Assembly: GCA_963809925.1 (NCBI GenBank)
Contig: CAWELH010000006.1
Coordinates: 1-64,000 of the forward strand
Length of the DNA: 64,000 nt
Source: DASQZK01 sp963809925
GTDB taxonomy: Bacteria; Bacteroidota; Bacteroidia; Bacteroidales; GCA-2748055
Direction: 5' to 3'
Shown in pieces: positions 36,916 through 45,341 of this stretch. Each line of letters starts with the position of its first letter. Position 1 is the stretch's first letter. The notes below the pieces were generated by a model, which was given only the letters and a program-made list of their open reading frames with translations, did not search any database and was not told the origin of the DNA. The position numbers and the translations under genes are program-made.

Positions 36916-37344
36916 ATATGGTTTTTTAAACGTAGTTGAATTTACAAAATGTTAACAATCAAAGATATATTAAATAAATTTACGTATTGTAAATGTAAAA
37001 ATTCTGCTGCAAAAATAAGAGCAAATAAACTAAGATTATAAGGTCAAAATAGTGATTATGAATAACAAATAACCAATCTAAATAATTACATATGAATAAG
37101 ACATTGTTCCTTTATTTTTCTGCACATTTCTAAAAAACAACAAGTTCCGCAAATGACCTGTCACTTGGTACTATCCATGATTCATCCTAAACAATAAAAT
37201 CTACCACAGAGCCGCCGTACCTCAATAGCGTCTATGCAGTCTCTTTGCCGGAAATCCGGTATCGAACTATATAATTAACGAATTGTTTCTCCGATTAACG
37301 ATGAAATTTAGGCTTTCAATTGGTTTAACTGAAAATATTAGCTC
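36916..37344. other. 429-nt AT-rich intergenic spacer between divergent genes
   Basis: The spacer lies between the Wzi-like gene (-) and the EgtD-like gene (+). On the minus strand TATCTTTG (36967-36960) fits the -7 consensus 45 nt before the Wzi-like ATG, without a clear TTG. I saw no gene, repeat or hairpin in the rest. Confidence 0.55.
36960..36967 (-). promoter_or_regulatory. Possible -7 box of the Wzi-like gene
   Basis: TATCTTTG on the minus strand is a full match to TAnnTTTG. The -33 position reads ACA rather than TTG, so support is partial. Confidence 0.4.
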
Positions 37345-38307
37345 ATGCATACTGTACTTATAAGATCAAGCTTTGCTGAAGATATCAGAGCAGGATTTTC
37401 ATCGACCCCCAAACGTATACTTTCAAAATATTTTTATGATGAAGCCGGTAGCCGGATCTTCCAAAAGATCATGAGAATGCCAGAGTATTATCTGACAGTT
37501 TGTGAATACGAAATCCTGGCGGATTATTCCAGGGAGATTTTCAGCGAAATTGATCCGGGAGAGAACCATTTCGATCTTATTGAACTTGGAGCCGGAGACG
37601 GATCAAAAACAAGCTTGCTGATTTCAGCTTTTCTTAATGAGAAAGCAAGCTTCAGTTACATTCCTGTTGATATTTCTCAGGACGCACTTCAGGGTCTTGT
37701 TGCCAACCTTGGCGCCGATTTTCCGGATCTTCCCATCTCGGCTGTTACGGGCGATTATTTTACCGTGTTAAAAGAACTGAATTTATGTGAAAACTGCAGA
37801 AAAATAAACCTCTTCCTCGGTTCAAACATAGGGAATTACACGCGCCAGGAGACAGAGATTTTTTTCCGGCATATGACGTCTGCTATGCAGAAGGGCGATA
37901 TGATCATTACTGGCTTCGATCTCATAAAGGAACCGGGAGTAATCCTCAGGGCTTATGACGATCCGCATGGTTTTACCCGTGATTTCAACCTTAACCTGCT
38001 GAAAAGAATGAATTCAGAACTGGACGCAGATTTTGACCTGTCCAGGTTCGTACATTCATCTACTTATAATCCATTTGAACAATCAGTCAAATCATATCTT
38101 GTCAGTAATTGTGAACAGGAAGTATGTATTGCTGCACTGAACCTCCGTGTGCATTTTAATAAGTGGGAAAGCATATTTACTGAAATCAGCAGGAAATTCA
38201 CTACGGTCGAAATTGATGAGCTGGCTGAAAAGACCGGCTTTCAAACTGTCCGTAACTTTACTGATCGCAGGGAATGGTATGAAATCGCACTCTGGGAGAA
38301 GTTGTAA
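37345..38307 (+). CDS. egtD: EgtD-like L-histidine N-alpha-methyltransferase
   Basis: The family trimethylates histidine to hercynine with S-adenosylmethionine, the first step of ergothioneine synthesis. The 320-residue length matches EgtD. Motifs include SKYFYDEAGSRIFQKI near the N-terminus, the SAM loop ELGAGDGSKTSLL, LFLGSNIGNYTR and GDMIITGFDLIKEP. No EgtB-type sulfoxide synthase or EgtE is in the window, so either the rest of the pathway lies elsewhere or hercynine or another product is made. It lies 183 nt before an unknown gene on the same strand. Confidence 0.85.
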   Translation: MHTVLIRSSFAEDIRAGFSSTPKRILSKYFYDEAGSRIFQKIMRMPEYYLTVCEYEILADYSREIFSEIDPGENHFDLIELGAGDGSKTSLLISAFLNEKASFSYIPVDISQDALQGLVANLGADFPDLPISAVTGDYFTVLKELNLCENCRKINLFLGSNIGNYTRQETEIFFRHMTSAMQKGDMIITGFDLIKEPGVILRAYDDPHGFTRDFNLNLLKRMNSELDADFDLSRFVHSSTYNPFEQSVKSYLVSNCEQEVCIAALNLRVHFNKWESIFTEISRKFTTVEIDELAEKTGFQTVRNFTDRREWYEIALWEKL

Positions 38308-38490
38308 AGAATGCCCATTTGCAAATGATACTCCGTAATGGTAAGAAGTGGACGGCAAAAAATGTCATGGTTCTTTAAAACACGAAAATTAATGAAGATC
38401 CCTTCAGGGCCTTGAAATAGTGATTCATTCCGATTACTTTTACATAGATTAGACAAGGTTTAGTTGCGATGAATTGAATAAATAAATGTC

Positions 38491-39384
38491 ATGGACATTC
38501 AGAAACTTACAGAACGATGGATGTCTCTTTCTCCTGCTCTGCCTAAAGGATTGAGAGAGGTTCTGATAAACCAGCATAACGCAATCCAGTTGATTGCCGT
38601 AGCTGCAGCTCATACCATACCGCCCCGGAAAGATAACAGTCATATGGCCATGGAATTTTCAGCATCCCGTAAAATGCTGATAAGTGATAAAATTCCGTCA
38701 GATAAACCCGTCAGGCTGGGACTAAATATCAAAGATTTCACCATTTATATCCTTTCTTCCCGTCTTGAGGTCCTTCAAATGGGCGATCTGAACGGTCACA
38801 CCACAACCGAGGGATTTAACTTTTTTAAAAAACATCTTGGCGATTATGGTGTGGATATTTCGAATCTTGATCTGAAACTCAGTTATGATCTCCCGGACGG
38901 ACCCCTTGGAAAAGAACACGACTTTGCTGTAGAATATCCTGATGCTGCAGAAGAAACAGTGAAATACAGGGCAAACGCCAAGTTTCTTTTACAATTTTTC
39001 AACAGAGTATTTAAAAATACCTCTGAAATACTGGTATGGCCTCAAAATTTTTGCACCTCATCACTAATATTTACAAAAAATCCAGATCCAGCCGGGAACG
39101 TGACAAATACAGTCGAATACGGATTCTCTCCCCAAAATTCCTTTGTTGACGAACCTCATTTTTATGTGCGTATCAACGCCGGAGAAAATACAGACGCTTC
39201 CTCCCAGGAGTTCGAGATGAACGGAGAGGGTAAACGGTATAAGGGCGACGGGGATTTTGTTGGCGTATACCTGAGGGTTTCTGATATCTGGAAATATGAG
39301 GAGACAGAAAAGCAGTTTCTTATTTCCAGCGAATTCTTCGCAGATGCCATTGAAAAATCACTTAAAATTGCCTCACCTGAATAA
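38491..39384 (+). CDS. Conserved-looking protein of unknown function
   Basis: A 297-residue soluble protein without a signal peptide or membrane helix. Several stretches have ordered alpha/beta character (VRLGLNIKDFTIYILSS, TTTEGFNFFKKHLGDYGVD, HFYVRINAGENTD). The overall order, a small beta domain followed by a long segment about a partner-like FNRVF region, faintly recalls DUF5996, but I cannot confirm this. It has no recognisable catalytic motif. The position after the EgtD-like gene may be chance. Confidence 0.7.
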   Translation: MDIQKLTERWMSLSPALPKGLREVLINQHNAIQLIAVAAAHTIPPRKDNSHMAMEFSASRKMLISDKIPSDKPVRLGLNIKDFTIYILSSRLEVLQMGDLNGHTTTEGFNFFKKHLGDYGVDISNLDLKLSYDLPDGPLGKEHDFAVEYPDAAEETVKYRANAKFLLQFFNRVFKNTSEILVWPQNFCTSSLIFTKNPDPAGNVTNTVEYGFSPQNSFVDEPHFYVRINAGENTDASSQEFEMNGEGKRYKGDGDFVGVYLRVSDIWKYEETEKQFLISSEFFADAIEKSLKIASPE

Positions 39385-39428
39385 CACTTCCGCTTCAGCT
39401 TTCTAAAAAACATTCAAATAAAATATCA

Positions 39429-39466
39429 TACATTTATGTAACAAGTTTACTTTTTACGTATATTTG
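39429..39466 (+). promoter_or_regulatory. Promoter/operator region of the TetR cassette
   Basis: TATATTTG (39459-39466) is a full -7 match 20 nt before the TetR ATG; the -33 box is weak. A small inverted repeat TACAT-TT-ATGTA (39429-39440) sits near the -33 region and could be the TetR operator. CGTATAT occurs twice (from about 39457 and 39474). Confidence 0.4.
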
Positions 39467-39486
39467 TACATTATTCGTATATAGTT

Positions 39487-40071
39487 ATGGTAAACGTAAG
39501 CAAGAAATATCTTGACCTGTTGAGCACAGGTAAAGAACTCTTCAAGCGCTTCGGTATAAAAAGAGTAACGGTTGAAGAGATATGTTCTGAAGCCGGAGTG
39601 AGCAAGATGACGTTTTATAAATATTTCAACAACAAGGATCAGCTTGCACTGGCCATCTTCAAACCCATCATTGAAAAAAAAACAAAGGAATTTACCGATC
39701 TGATGGACAGTAACATTAGTTTCAGTATGAAGGTGGAACAAACGATCATGATGAAGATGGAAGAAGGAGAAAACCTAAGCAAGGAATTCCTCTCCGAGGT
39801 TTACAGTGGTGATTCACCGGAATTGCTCGCCTATCTGGATAAAAAGACGAAAGAAAACCTGGAACTTATGGAGAATTATTACCGGAAAGCACAGGAGAAG
39901 GGTGATCTCAGAAAGGACATGAAAATTGAATTTTTAATGTATTTTATTGATCATCTTTTTGTAATGATTTCCGATGAAAAACTTTCCGGCATGTATGATA
40001 CAGGAGGTGAATTGATATATGAAATGATCAATTTTTTCTTTTACGGTATCCTCCCTCGTCCGGAACACTAA
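39487..40071 (+). CDS. TetR/AcrR family transcriptional regulator
   Basis: A 194-residue regulator. The N-terminal helix-turn-helix reads TVEEICSEAGVSKMTFYKYF, with FNNKDQLALAIF after it, the standard TetR DNA-binding layout. The C-terminal ligand-binding helices have no recognisable specificity. It starts a co-directional run with the beta-barrel (4 nt away), ABC genes and LolA-like gene, so it probably represses this cassette and senses the cargo or an envelope signal. Confidence 0.93.
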   Translation: MVNVSKKYLDLLSTGKELFKRFGIKRVTVEEICSEAGVSKMTFYKYFNNKDQLALAIFKPIIEKKTKEFTDLMDSNISFSMKVEQTIMMKMEEGENLSKEFLSEVYSGDSPELLAYLDKKTKENLELMENYYRKAQEKGDLRKDMKIEFLMYFIDHLFVMISDEKLSGMYDTGGELIYEMINFFFYGILPRPEH

Positions 40072-40075
40072 GGCT

Positions 40076-41227
40076 ATGAAAACCCTGCTACAGATTCTGG
40101 TATTATTGGTATGGTTGCCTGAAATATACCTGAAGGCACAGGAAGAAGCGATGAAACCGCGCTTCAGCGGCCAGGTGATCGGATGGTCCAATCTCAATAT
40201 TGAAAAACCGGTCAGAGATCAGTTCGGAATTCGATACATTCCCTCTCTTTCGGGTGGTTTTGCCCTGAATCACAATTGGCGACTCGACGCGGAGGCATCC
40301 TTCAATGCATATGCTTCCTCTTTGGTTGAAAACGGAGACTGGGAAAATGATGCAAACCTGAAAGCATACCGCCTGTGGCTAAGGCTAAGCAACGATCAAT
40401 TTGAACTTCGGGCCGGTCTTCAGAAAATCAATTTCGGATCGGCCACCATGCTGCGCCCCCTGATGTGGTTCGACCGCATCGATCCACGCGACCCGTTGCA
40501 ACTCACCGATGGTGTTTACGCAGTGCTTGCCCGCTATTACTTTCTTAACAATGCAAACGTATGGTTATGGTTCCTTTACGGAAATGAGAACCCAAAGGGA
40601 TGGGAACTGCTTTCCACCTCAACCAATCGGCCTGAATATGGAGGTCGTGTTCAACTTCCTGTACCCACAGGTGAAGCTGCTCTCAGCTATCACCACAGGA
40701 AGGTTGGCCCGGATTCCCTCGATTTTTCAGGCACCAGGGAAGGGTATACACTACTTTCAGAAGACCGCATCGGCATTGACAGCAAATTGGATATCGGTCC
40801 GGGTGTCTGGTTTGAAGAAGTGGTGAAACATCGTTTGAAAAACCATCTATTCCCGGAATGGGAGAACTACCTGACCCTTGGCATCGATTATACATTTGGA
40901 ATTGGAAACGGACTTACCACCACATTCGAACAATTTGTTCTGTCTTCCTCGAAGGCCAGAGAAGTTGAAGCACAAAGCACGACATTTTCCGCACTCAATC
41001 TAAACTACCCGCTCGGAATGATCGACAGGATTGCTGCTATTTTTTATTTTAACTGGGGTGACAATACCTTTTATCGTTTTCTCAGCTGGCAGAGGACCTA
41101 CGACAATCTAAGCCTGTATCTGATGGCCTACTGGAATCCGGAAAAAATTGAAATATACCGCAACCTTGAAGGGAATAATCTATATTCCGGAAAGGGTTTA
41201 CAACTGATGATCGTATTTAATCATTGA
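40076..41227 (+). CDS. Outer-membrane beta-barrel component of the ABC/LolA cassette
   Basis: Of 383 residues, 1-21 form a signal peptide (LLQILVLLVWLPEIYLKAQ). The mature part starts FSGQVIGWSNLNIE and continues as alternating strands. A stretch FELRAGLQKINFGSATML followed by IDPRDPLQLTDG resembles the plug-side signature of DUF1302/alginate-export-type barrels. The last strand region is LQLMIVFNH. No exact family name can be given. Position between the TetR gene and the ABC genes points to an outer-membrane partner of the transporter. Confidence 0.75.
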   Translation: MKTLLQILVLLVWLPEIYLKAQEEAMKPRFSGQVIGWSNLNIEKPVRDQFGIRYIPSLSGGFALNHNWRLDAEASFNAYASSLVENGDWENDANLKAYRLWLRLSNDQFELRAGLQKINFGSATMLRPLMWFDRIDPRDPLQLTDGVYAVLARYYFLNNANVWLWFLYGNENPKGWELLSTSTNRPEYGGRVQLPVPTGEAALSYHHRKVGPDSLDFSGTREGYTLLSEDRIGIDSKLDIGPGVWFEEVVKHRLKNHLFPEWENYLTLGIDYTFGIGNGLTTTFEQFVLSSSKAREVEAQSTTFSALNLNYPLGMIDRIAAIFYFNWGDNTFYRFLSWQRTYDNLSLYLMAYWNPEKIEIYRNLEGNNLYSGKGLQLMIVFNH

Positions 41228-41242
41228 TAAATAATAACTGTA

Positions 41243-41941
41243 ATGGAAACAACCAACCTGATAGAGGTGAATAATCTCACAAAAAAATTTCCGATGGGAG
41301 GAGGCTGGTTCACAGCGCTCGAAAATATCACCGTAAATTTCGGTAAAGGTGAGTTTGCAGGTATCGTTGGACCCAGCGGTTCGGGGAAAACAACACTGCT
41401 TAACATTATAGGTTCCCTCGACGATCCTACCACTGGTGAGGTCATTGTACTCGGACGGTCAATCGGAAAAATCGGGGTGAAAGAGTCGGCAAAACTCAGG
41501 AAGGAAGAGCTTGGATTTATATTCCAGTCGTACAATCTTCTCCCGGTTTACAATGTATTTGAAAATGTGGAATTCCCGCTTCTGCTCCTGGATATGAGTT
41601 CATCGGAGAGAAAAAAAGCTGTAGAAGAAGCACTCAACTGGGTAGGTTTAGAATCTAAAATCAAATCAAAGCCTGCCCAGCTGTCAGGTGGCGAATGCCA
41701 ACGTGTGGCCATCGCCCGTGCCATGGTAAAGCGGCCGGGAATAGTTCTTGCCGATGAGCCGACGGCAAACCTCGATGCCGAGAATTCGCATCATATCTTA
41801 AAGACAATGGTCAAACTTAATACTGAGTTGAAAACAACCTTCATCTTTGCTACGCATGATGAAAAGGTAATTCACTACCTGAAAAGAAAAATCAGTCTGG
41901 CCGATGGCAAAATAAGAAGTGATGAGAAAATTAAAAATTAA
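41243..41941 (+). CDS. LolD/MacB-type ABC transporter ATP-binding protein
   Basis: A 232-residue ATPase. Walker A is GPSGSGKTTLL, the Q-loop is GFIFQSYNLLPV, the signature is LSGGECQRVAIARAM, Walker B is GIVLADEPTANLD and the H-loop is IFATHDEKV. This is the LolD/MacB/FtsE subgroup, which drives mechanotransmission-type permeases rather than classical importers. It powers the two following permeases. Confidence 0.94.
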   Translation: METTNLIEVNNLTKKFPMGGGWFTALENITVNFGKGEFAGIVGPSGSGKTTLLNIIGSLDDPTTGEVIVLGRSIGKIGVKESAKLRKEELGFIFQSYNLLPVYNVFENVEFPLLLLDMSSSERKKAVEEALNWVGLESKIKSKPAQLSGGECQRVAIARAMVKRPGIVLADEPTANLDAENSHHILKTMVKLNTELKTTFIFATHDEKVIHYLKRKISLADGKIRSDEKIKN

Positions 41942-41955
41942 GAAAGGGCAGAGTC

Positions 41956-43128
41956 ATGCTTGCACTAAAACTTGCATATAGAAACCTGATCGGCGCAGGT
42001 CTTCGTACCTGGCTGAATGTAATCGTCCTGTCATTCTCCTTCGTAATCATTATCTTTTTCAAAGGTTTGCTTGATGGCTGGGACCGACAGGCCAAAACTG
42101 ACTCCATAGCCTGGGAATATGGCGGAGGTCAGTATTGGGAACAACATTACGATCCGTACGATCCGTTCTCCCTCTCAGATAGCCATCTTAAACCAGGCGA
42201 ATTGGGTCAGGCGCTGATAAACGAAGGAGAGGCCATTCCGGTTCTGATAACTCAGGCCTCCATTTATCCCGAAGGCAGGATCCAGACTGCGCTGTTGAAG
42301 GGTATAGATCCTGAACAGCATATCCTCAATTTACCCACCTCTGCCCTGGATACCGTCATCAGCGAAATCCCTGCAATTATTGGAAGCAATATGGCTAAAA
42401 ATAATCATCTGAAGCCAGGTGATGTTATGATGTTACGATGGCGGGATACCAATGGAACCTTCGATGCCGATGAAGTACGGATCGTCAGTGTTTTCACTAC
42501 GAATGTTCCTTCAGTTGACGGCGGGCAGTTGTGGATACCTCTCAACCGGTTAAGGGAAATGATGCTGCAACCCGGTGAGGTAACTCTCCTGATCACTAAA
42601 CAGGGCTTTACGCAAATTGATATTGGCAATGAATGGCTATTTAAAGACAACAAATACCTGCTGAAAGATATCGATGCCATCATTCAGGCGAAATCGGCCA
42701 GCAGCTCCATCATGTATCTGATTCTTCTGTTGCTGGCCATGCTGGCGATATTTGATACACAGGTGCTGTCCATCTTCAGGAGACAGAAAGAGATCGGAAC
42801 CTACATCGCACTTGGAATGACAAGGAGGCAGGTAGTTGGACTGTTTACGACGGAAGGCTCAATGTATGCAATCCTGGCTATTGTTGTCGGTTCTGTATAT
42901 GGAATTCCCCTGTTTATCAGCCAGGCGGTAAATGGTTTCGCTATACCGGCCAGCTCAAGTGATTTTGGTCTGGCGATGGCACAGAAACTATACCCGGTCT
43001 ACAGCTTAGGACTGGTGGTATCGACGGTACTGATTGTGACGATTACCACCACGATCGTAAGTTATCTTCCTGCCAGAAAAATTTCAAAGATGAACCCCAC
43101 AGAAGCTATTAAAGGGAAACTACAATGA
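41956..43128 (+). CDS. LolC/E-like ABC permease 1
   Basis: A 390-residue permease with one N-terminal helix (VIVLSFSFVIIIFFKGLL), a periplasmic domain of about 220 residues, then three C-terminal helices of the FtsX fold. Conserved elements are ALKLAYRNLIGAGLRTWLN at the start, RRQKEIGTYIALGMTRRQV in the cytoplasmic coupling region and LPARKISKMNPTEAIKGKL at the end. This is the fold of LolC/E and MacB, which move lipids or lipoproteins from the inner membrane to periplasmic carriers. It overlaps the next gene by 4 nt. Confidence 0.92.
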   Translation: MLALKLAYRNLIGAGLRTWLNVIVLSFSFVIIIFFKGLLDGWDRQAKTDSIAWEYGGGQYWEQHYDPYDPFSLSDSHLKPGELGQALINEGEAIPVLITQASIYPEGRIQTALLKGIDPEQHILNLPTSALDTVISEIPAIIGSNMAKNNHLKPGDVMMLRWRDTNGTFDADEVRIVSVFTTNVPSVDGGQLWIPLNRLREMMLQPGEVTLLITKQGFTQIDIGNEWLFKDNKYLLKDIDAIIQAKSASSSIMYLILLLLAMLAIFDTQVLSIFRRQKEIGTYIALGMTRRQVVGLFTTEGSMYAILAIVVGSVYGIPLFISQAVNGFAIPASSSDFGLAMAQKLYPVYSLGLVVSTVLIVTITTTIVSYLPARKISKMNPTEAIKGKLQ

Positions 43129-44399
43129 TAAACTTCATACTAAAAGGTCTCTTCAGAGACAAAAACAGAAGCTTTCTCCCATTTCTGGTGGTAGCTTTAG
43201 GTGTGATGCTCACTATTTTCTTTCACAGTTGGTTCAAAGGAGTAATAGGTGAAAGTATTGACCTGAGTGCGATGTTTTCCACAGGTCACGTTAAAGTGAT
43301 GAGTAAGGCCTATAAAGATAATGAAAGTCAGATTCCCAACGATCTTGCACTTACCGGAACAAGAGAACTTTTAACCGAACTTCAGCAAATCTACCCGGAT
43401 ATATACTGGGCTCCCAGGATAAAATTCGGAGGCCTGGCAGACGTACCCGACAGTACGGGTGAAACGCGCAAGCAAGGTCCGGTCATGGGAATGGGCATCG
43501 ATCTTCTGTCGGAAAGTACGAGGGAGATCAAAAGAATGAAGCTCAACACTTCTCTTGTCAGAGGAAAACTTCCTTCCAAAAGGGGGGATATTCTGTTAAG
43601 TGAACAATTTTCTCAAAATCTGGAAGTGAATCCGGGAGATGAAATAACACTTCTTTCTTCCACAATGTATGGAGGTATGGCTATATATAATTTCACGGTT
43701 TCGGGAACGGTGAAATTCGGTACCAGCGCCCTTGACCGGGGAACAATCATCGCAGATATTGAAGATGTGAGAGATGCCTTGAATATGCAAGATGCTACAG
43801 GTGAATTGCTGGGATTTTTTAAAAGTGGTTACTATGATGATGAGAAGGCGGAGGAATTAACACAATCCTTTAATGCCAGGTTCACCGATCCGGCAGAAAT
43901 TTTCTCTCCTGAAATGGTCACCCTGCGTAGTCAGGGCAACATGGAAATGCTGTTAAATTATATGGAAAAGGTCACCCTCATCCTGATATCCGTATTTGTT
44001 CTTGCCATGTCTATCGTGCTCTGGAATGCCGGCCTTCTTTCCGGGATCCGCAGGTACGGGGAAGTTGGACTCCGTCTTGCCATGGGAGAAGAAAAGGGAC
44101 ATATCTACCGCTCGCTCATCCTCGAATCGGTTTTTATAGGACTGGCCGGAACGATTGTCGGAACACTCGTTGGCCTGGGATTTGCATGGCTGCTCCAAAC
44201 CCATGGTATAAATTTCGGATCAGCGATGCAGAATACCGCCATGATGTTTCCGTCCACCTTCCATGCCAGGATATCCTCTGTAGACTGGTATCTGGGCTTT
44301 GTACCGGGTTTGTTCTCAACGGTATTGGGAACGATGTTGTCGGGTATCGGCATCTATAAAAGGAAAACCGCCAGTCTGTTTCGCGAATTGGACCTGTAA
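43125..44399 (+). CDS. LolC/E-like ABC permease 2
   Basis: A 424-residue paralogue of permease 1 with the same four-helix layout. The N-terminus INFILKGLFRDKNRSFLPFLV precedes the first helix. The C-terminal part has RRYGEVGLRLAMGEEKGHI in the coupling region and three helices. Two different permeases with one ATPase imply a LolCDE-like heterodimer. The ATG overlaps the previous stop (ATGA). Confidence 0.92.
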   Translation: MINFILKGLFRDKNRSFLPFLVVALGVMLTIFFHSWFKGVIGESIDLSAMFSTGHVKVMSKAYKDNESQIPNDLALTGTRELLTELQQIYPDIYWAPRIKFGGLADVPDSTGETRKQGPVMGMGIDLLSESTREIKRMKLNTSLVRGKLPSKRGDILLSEQFSQNLEVNPGDEITLLSSTMYGGMAIYNFTVSGTVKFGTSALDRGTIIADIEDVRDALNMQDATGELLGFFKSGYYDDEKAEELTQSFNARFTDPAEIFSPEMVTLRSQGNMEMLLNYMEKVTLILISVFVLAMSIVLWNAGLLSGIRRYGEVGLRLAMGEEKGHIYRSLILESVFIGLAGTIVGTLVGLGFAWLLQTHGINFGSAMQNTAMMFPSTFHARISSVDWYLGFVPGLFSTVLGTMLSGIGIYKRKTASLFRELDL

Positions 44400-44450
44400 A
44401 CCGGGTGCCCTGCATGAGAACTCTGACATTGACATTAAAGCAATACTGAA

Positions 44451-45191
44451 ATGAAAAAAATATGGCTTGCTCTGCTGCTTACCGGGATGATTTCCGGAAT
44501 TTCCGGACAGTCGCCGGATGCTAAGGCTATCCTTGACCGGATAAGTACAAATATGTCCTCGCAGAACCGGATCTTTACATCGAAGATGGTCATCCACGGC
44601 CGGCGGGGAGACCGGACTATAGAATCCAAATCCTGGTCGGAGGGCGAGGATAAAGCCTTTACTGAATACCTGAGTCCGGCCAGGGAAGAAGGAACCAAGA
44701 TGCTCAAGCTGGCTGACCAGCTCTGGATCTATTCCCCTTCTACCGATCGTACCATCCAGATCGCCGGACACATGTTGCGGCAGTCAGTCATGGGCTCGGA
44801 TATGTCGTACGAAGATATGATGGAGGATCCGGTACTCACTCATCACTATACGCCGAAGATAATAGGTGAGGAAACCCTCGACGGTGTGGATGTCTGGGTC
44901 CTGGAACTTACCGCCTTTGACGAAAGTGTATCCTATTACCGGCGCAAACTGTGGGTAGACAGAAAAAGGTTTATTCCACTAAAAGAAGAACTTTTTGCAA
45001 AAAGCGGACAGTTACTGAAAAAAACAACACTTTCGGACATACAGAAGATCGACGGCAGGTGGTTCCCTACACATATCATTTTCAAAGATATGCTGAATTC
45101 AGGGGACGGAACTGAATTCATTATGGAGGAAATAAAATTCAACCAGGTCATTCCGGATTATATATTCTCCAAAGCAAGTCTGCGGAAATAG
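44451..45191 (+). CDS. LolA-like outer-membrane lipoprotein-sorting protein
   Basis: Of 246 residues, 1-18 form a signal peptide (IWLALLLTGMISGISGQ). The mature protein is a LolA/LolB-fold carrier, with PDAKAILDRISTNMSSQ, a run of strands (KMVIHGRRGDRTIES), LWIYSPSTDRTIQI, SDMSYEDMMED and YYRRKLWVDRKRFIPLKEE. This is the 'outer membrane lipoprotein-sorting protein' group. It is the periplasmic partner expected for the LolCDE-like transporter and closes the cassette, 51 nt after permease 2. Confidence 0.92.
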   Translation: MKKIWLALLLTGMISGISGQSPDAKAILDRISTNMSSQNRIFTSKMVIHGRRGDRTIESKSWSEGEDKAFTEYLSPAREEGTKMLKLADQLWIYSPSTDRTIQIAGHMLRQSVMGSDMSYEDMMEDPVLTHHYTPKIIGEETLDGVDVWVLELTAFDESVSYYRRKLWVDRKRFIPLKEELFAKSGQLLKKTTLSDIQKIDGRWFPTHIIFKDMLNSGDGTEFIMEEIKFNQVIPDYIFSKASLRK

Positions 45192-45341
45192 ATCCCATAA
45201 AAGGGTGGGGAGAAATAAAAAGAATTCGCCCAAGGTTTCTCAACTTCTGAACTTCCTTTGTACGAATTCTCATTACTTGTGGCTACAATATTGTCATCCG
45301 GATGATCCGAATGGCCACCATACATTCTGATTTAGTTCTCC

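Noticed and set aside
41243..44399. FtsEX or macrolide exporter MacAB
   Set aside because: Two separate permeases with one ATPase and a LolA-like carrier do not fit FtsEX, and no MacA-type adaptor or TolC gene is present.
45191..45300. Imperfect AGAATTCG...CGAATTCT repeat after the LolA-like gene
   Set aside because: The loop is about 40 nt and no T run follows, so terminator function is not supported.
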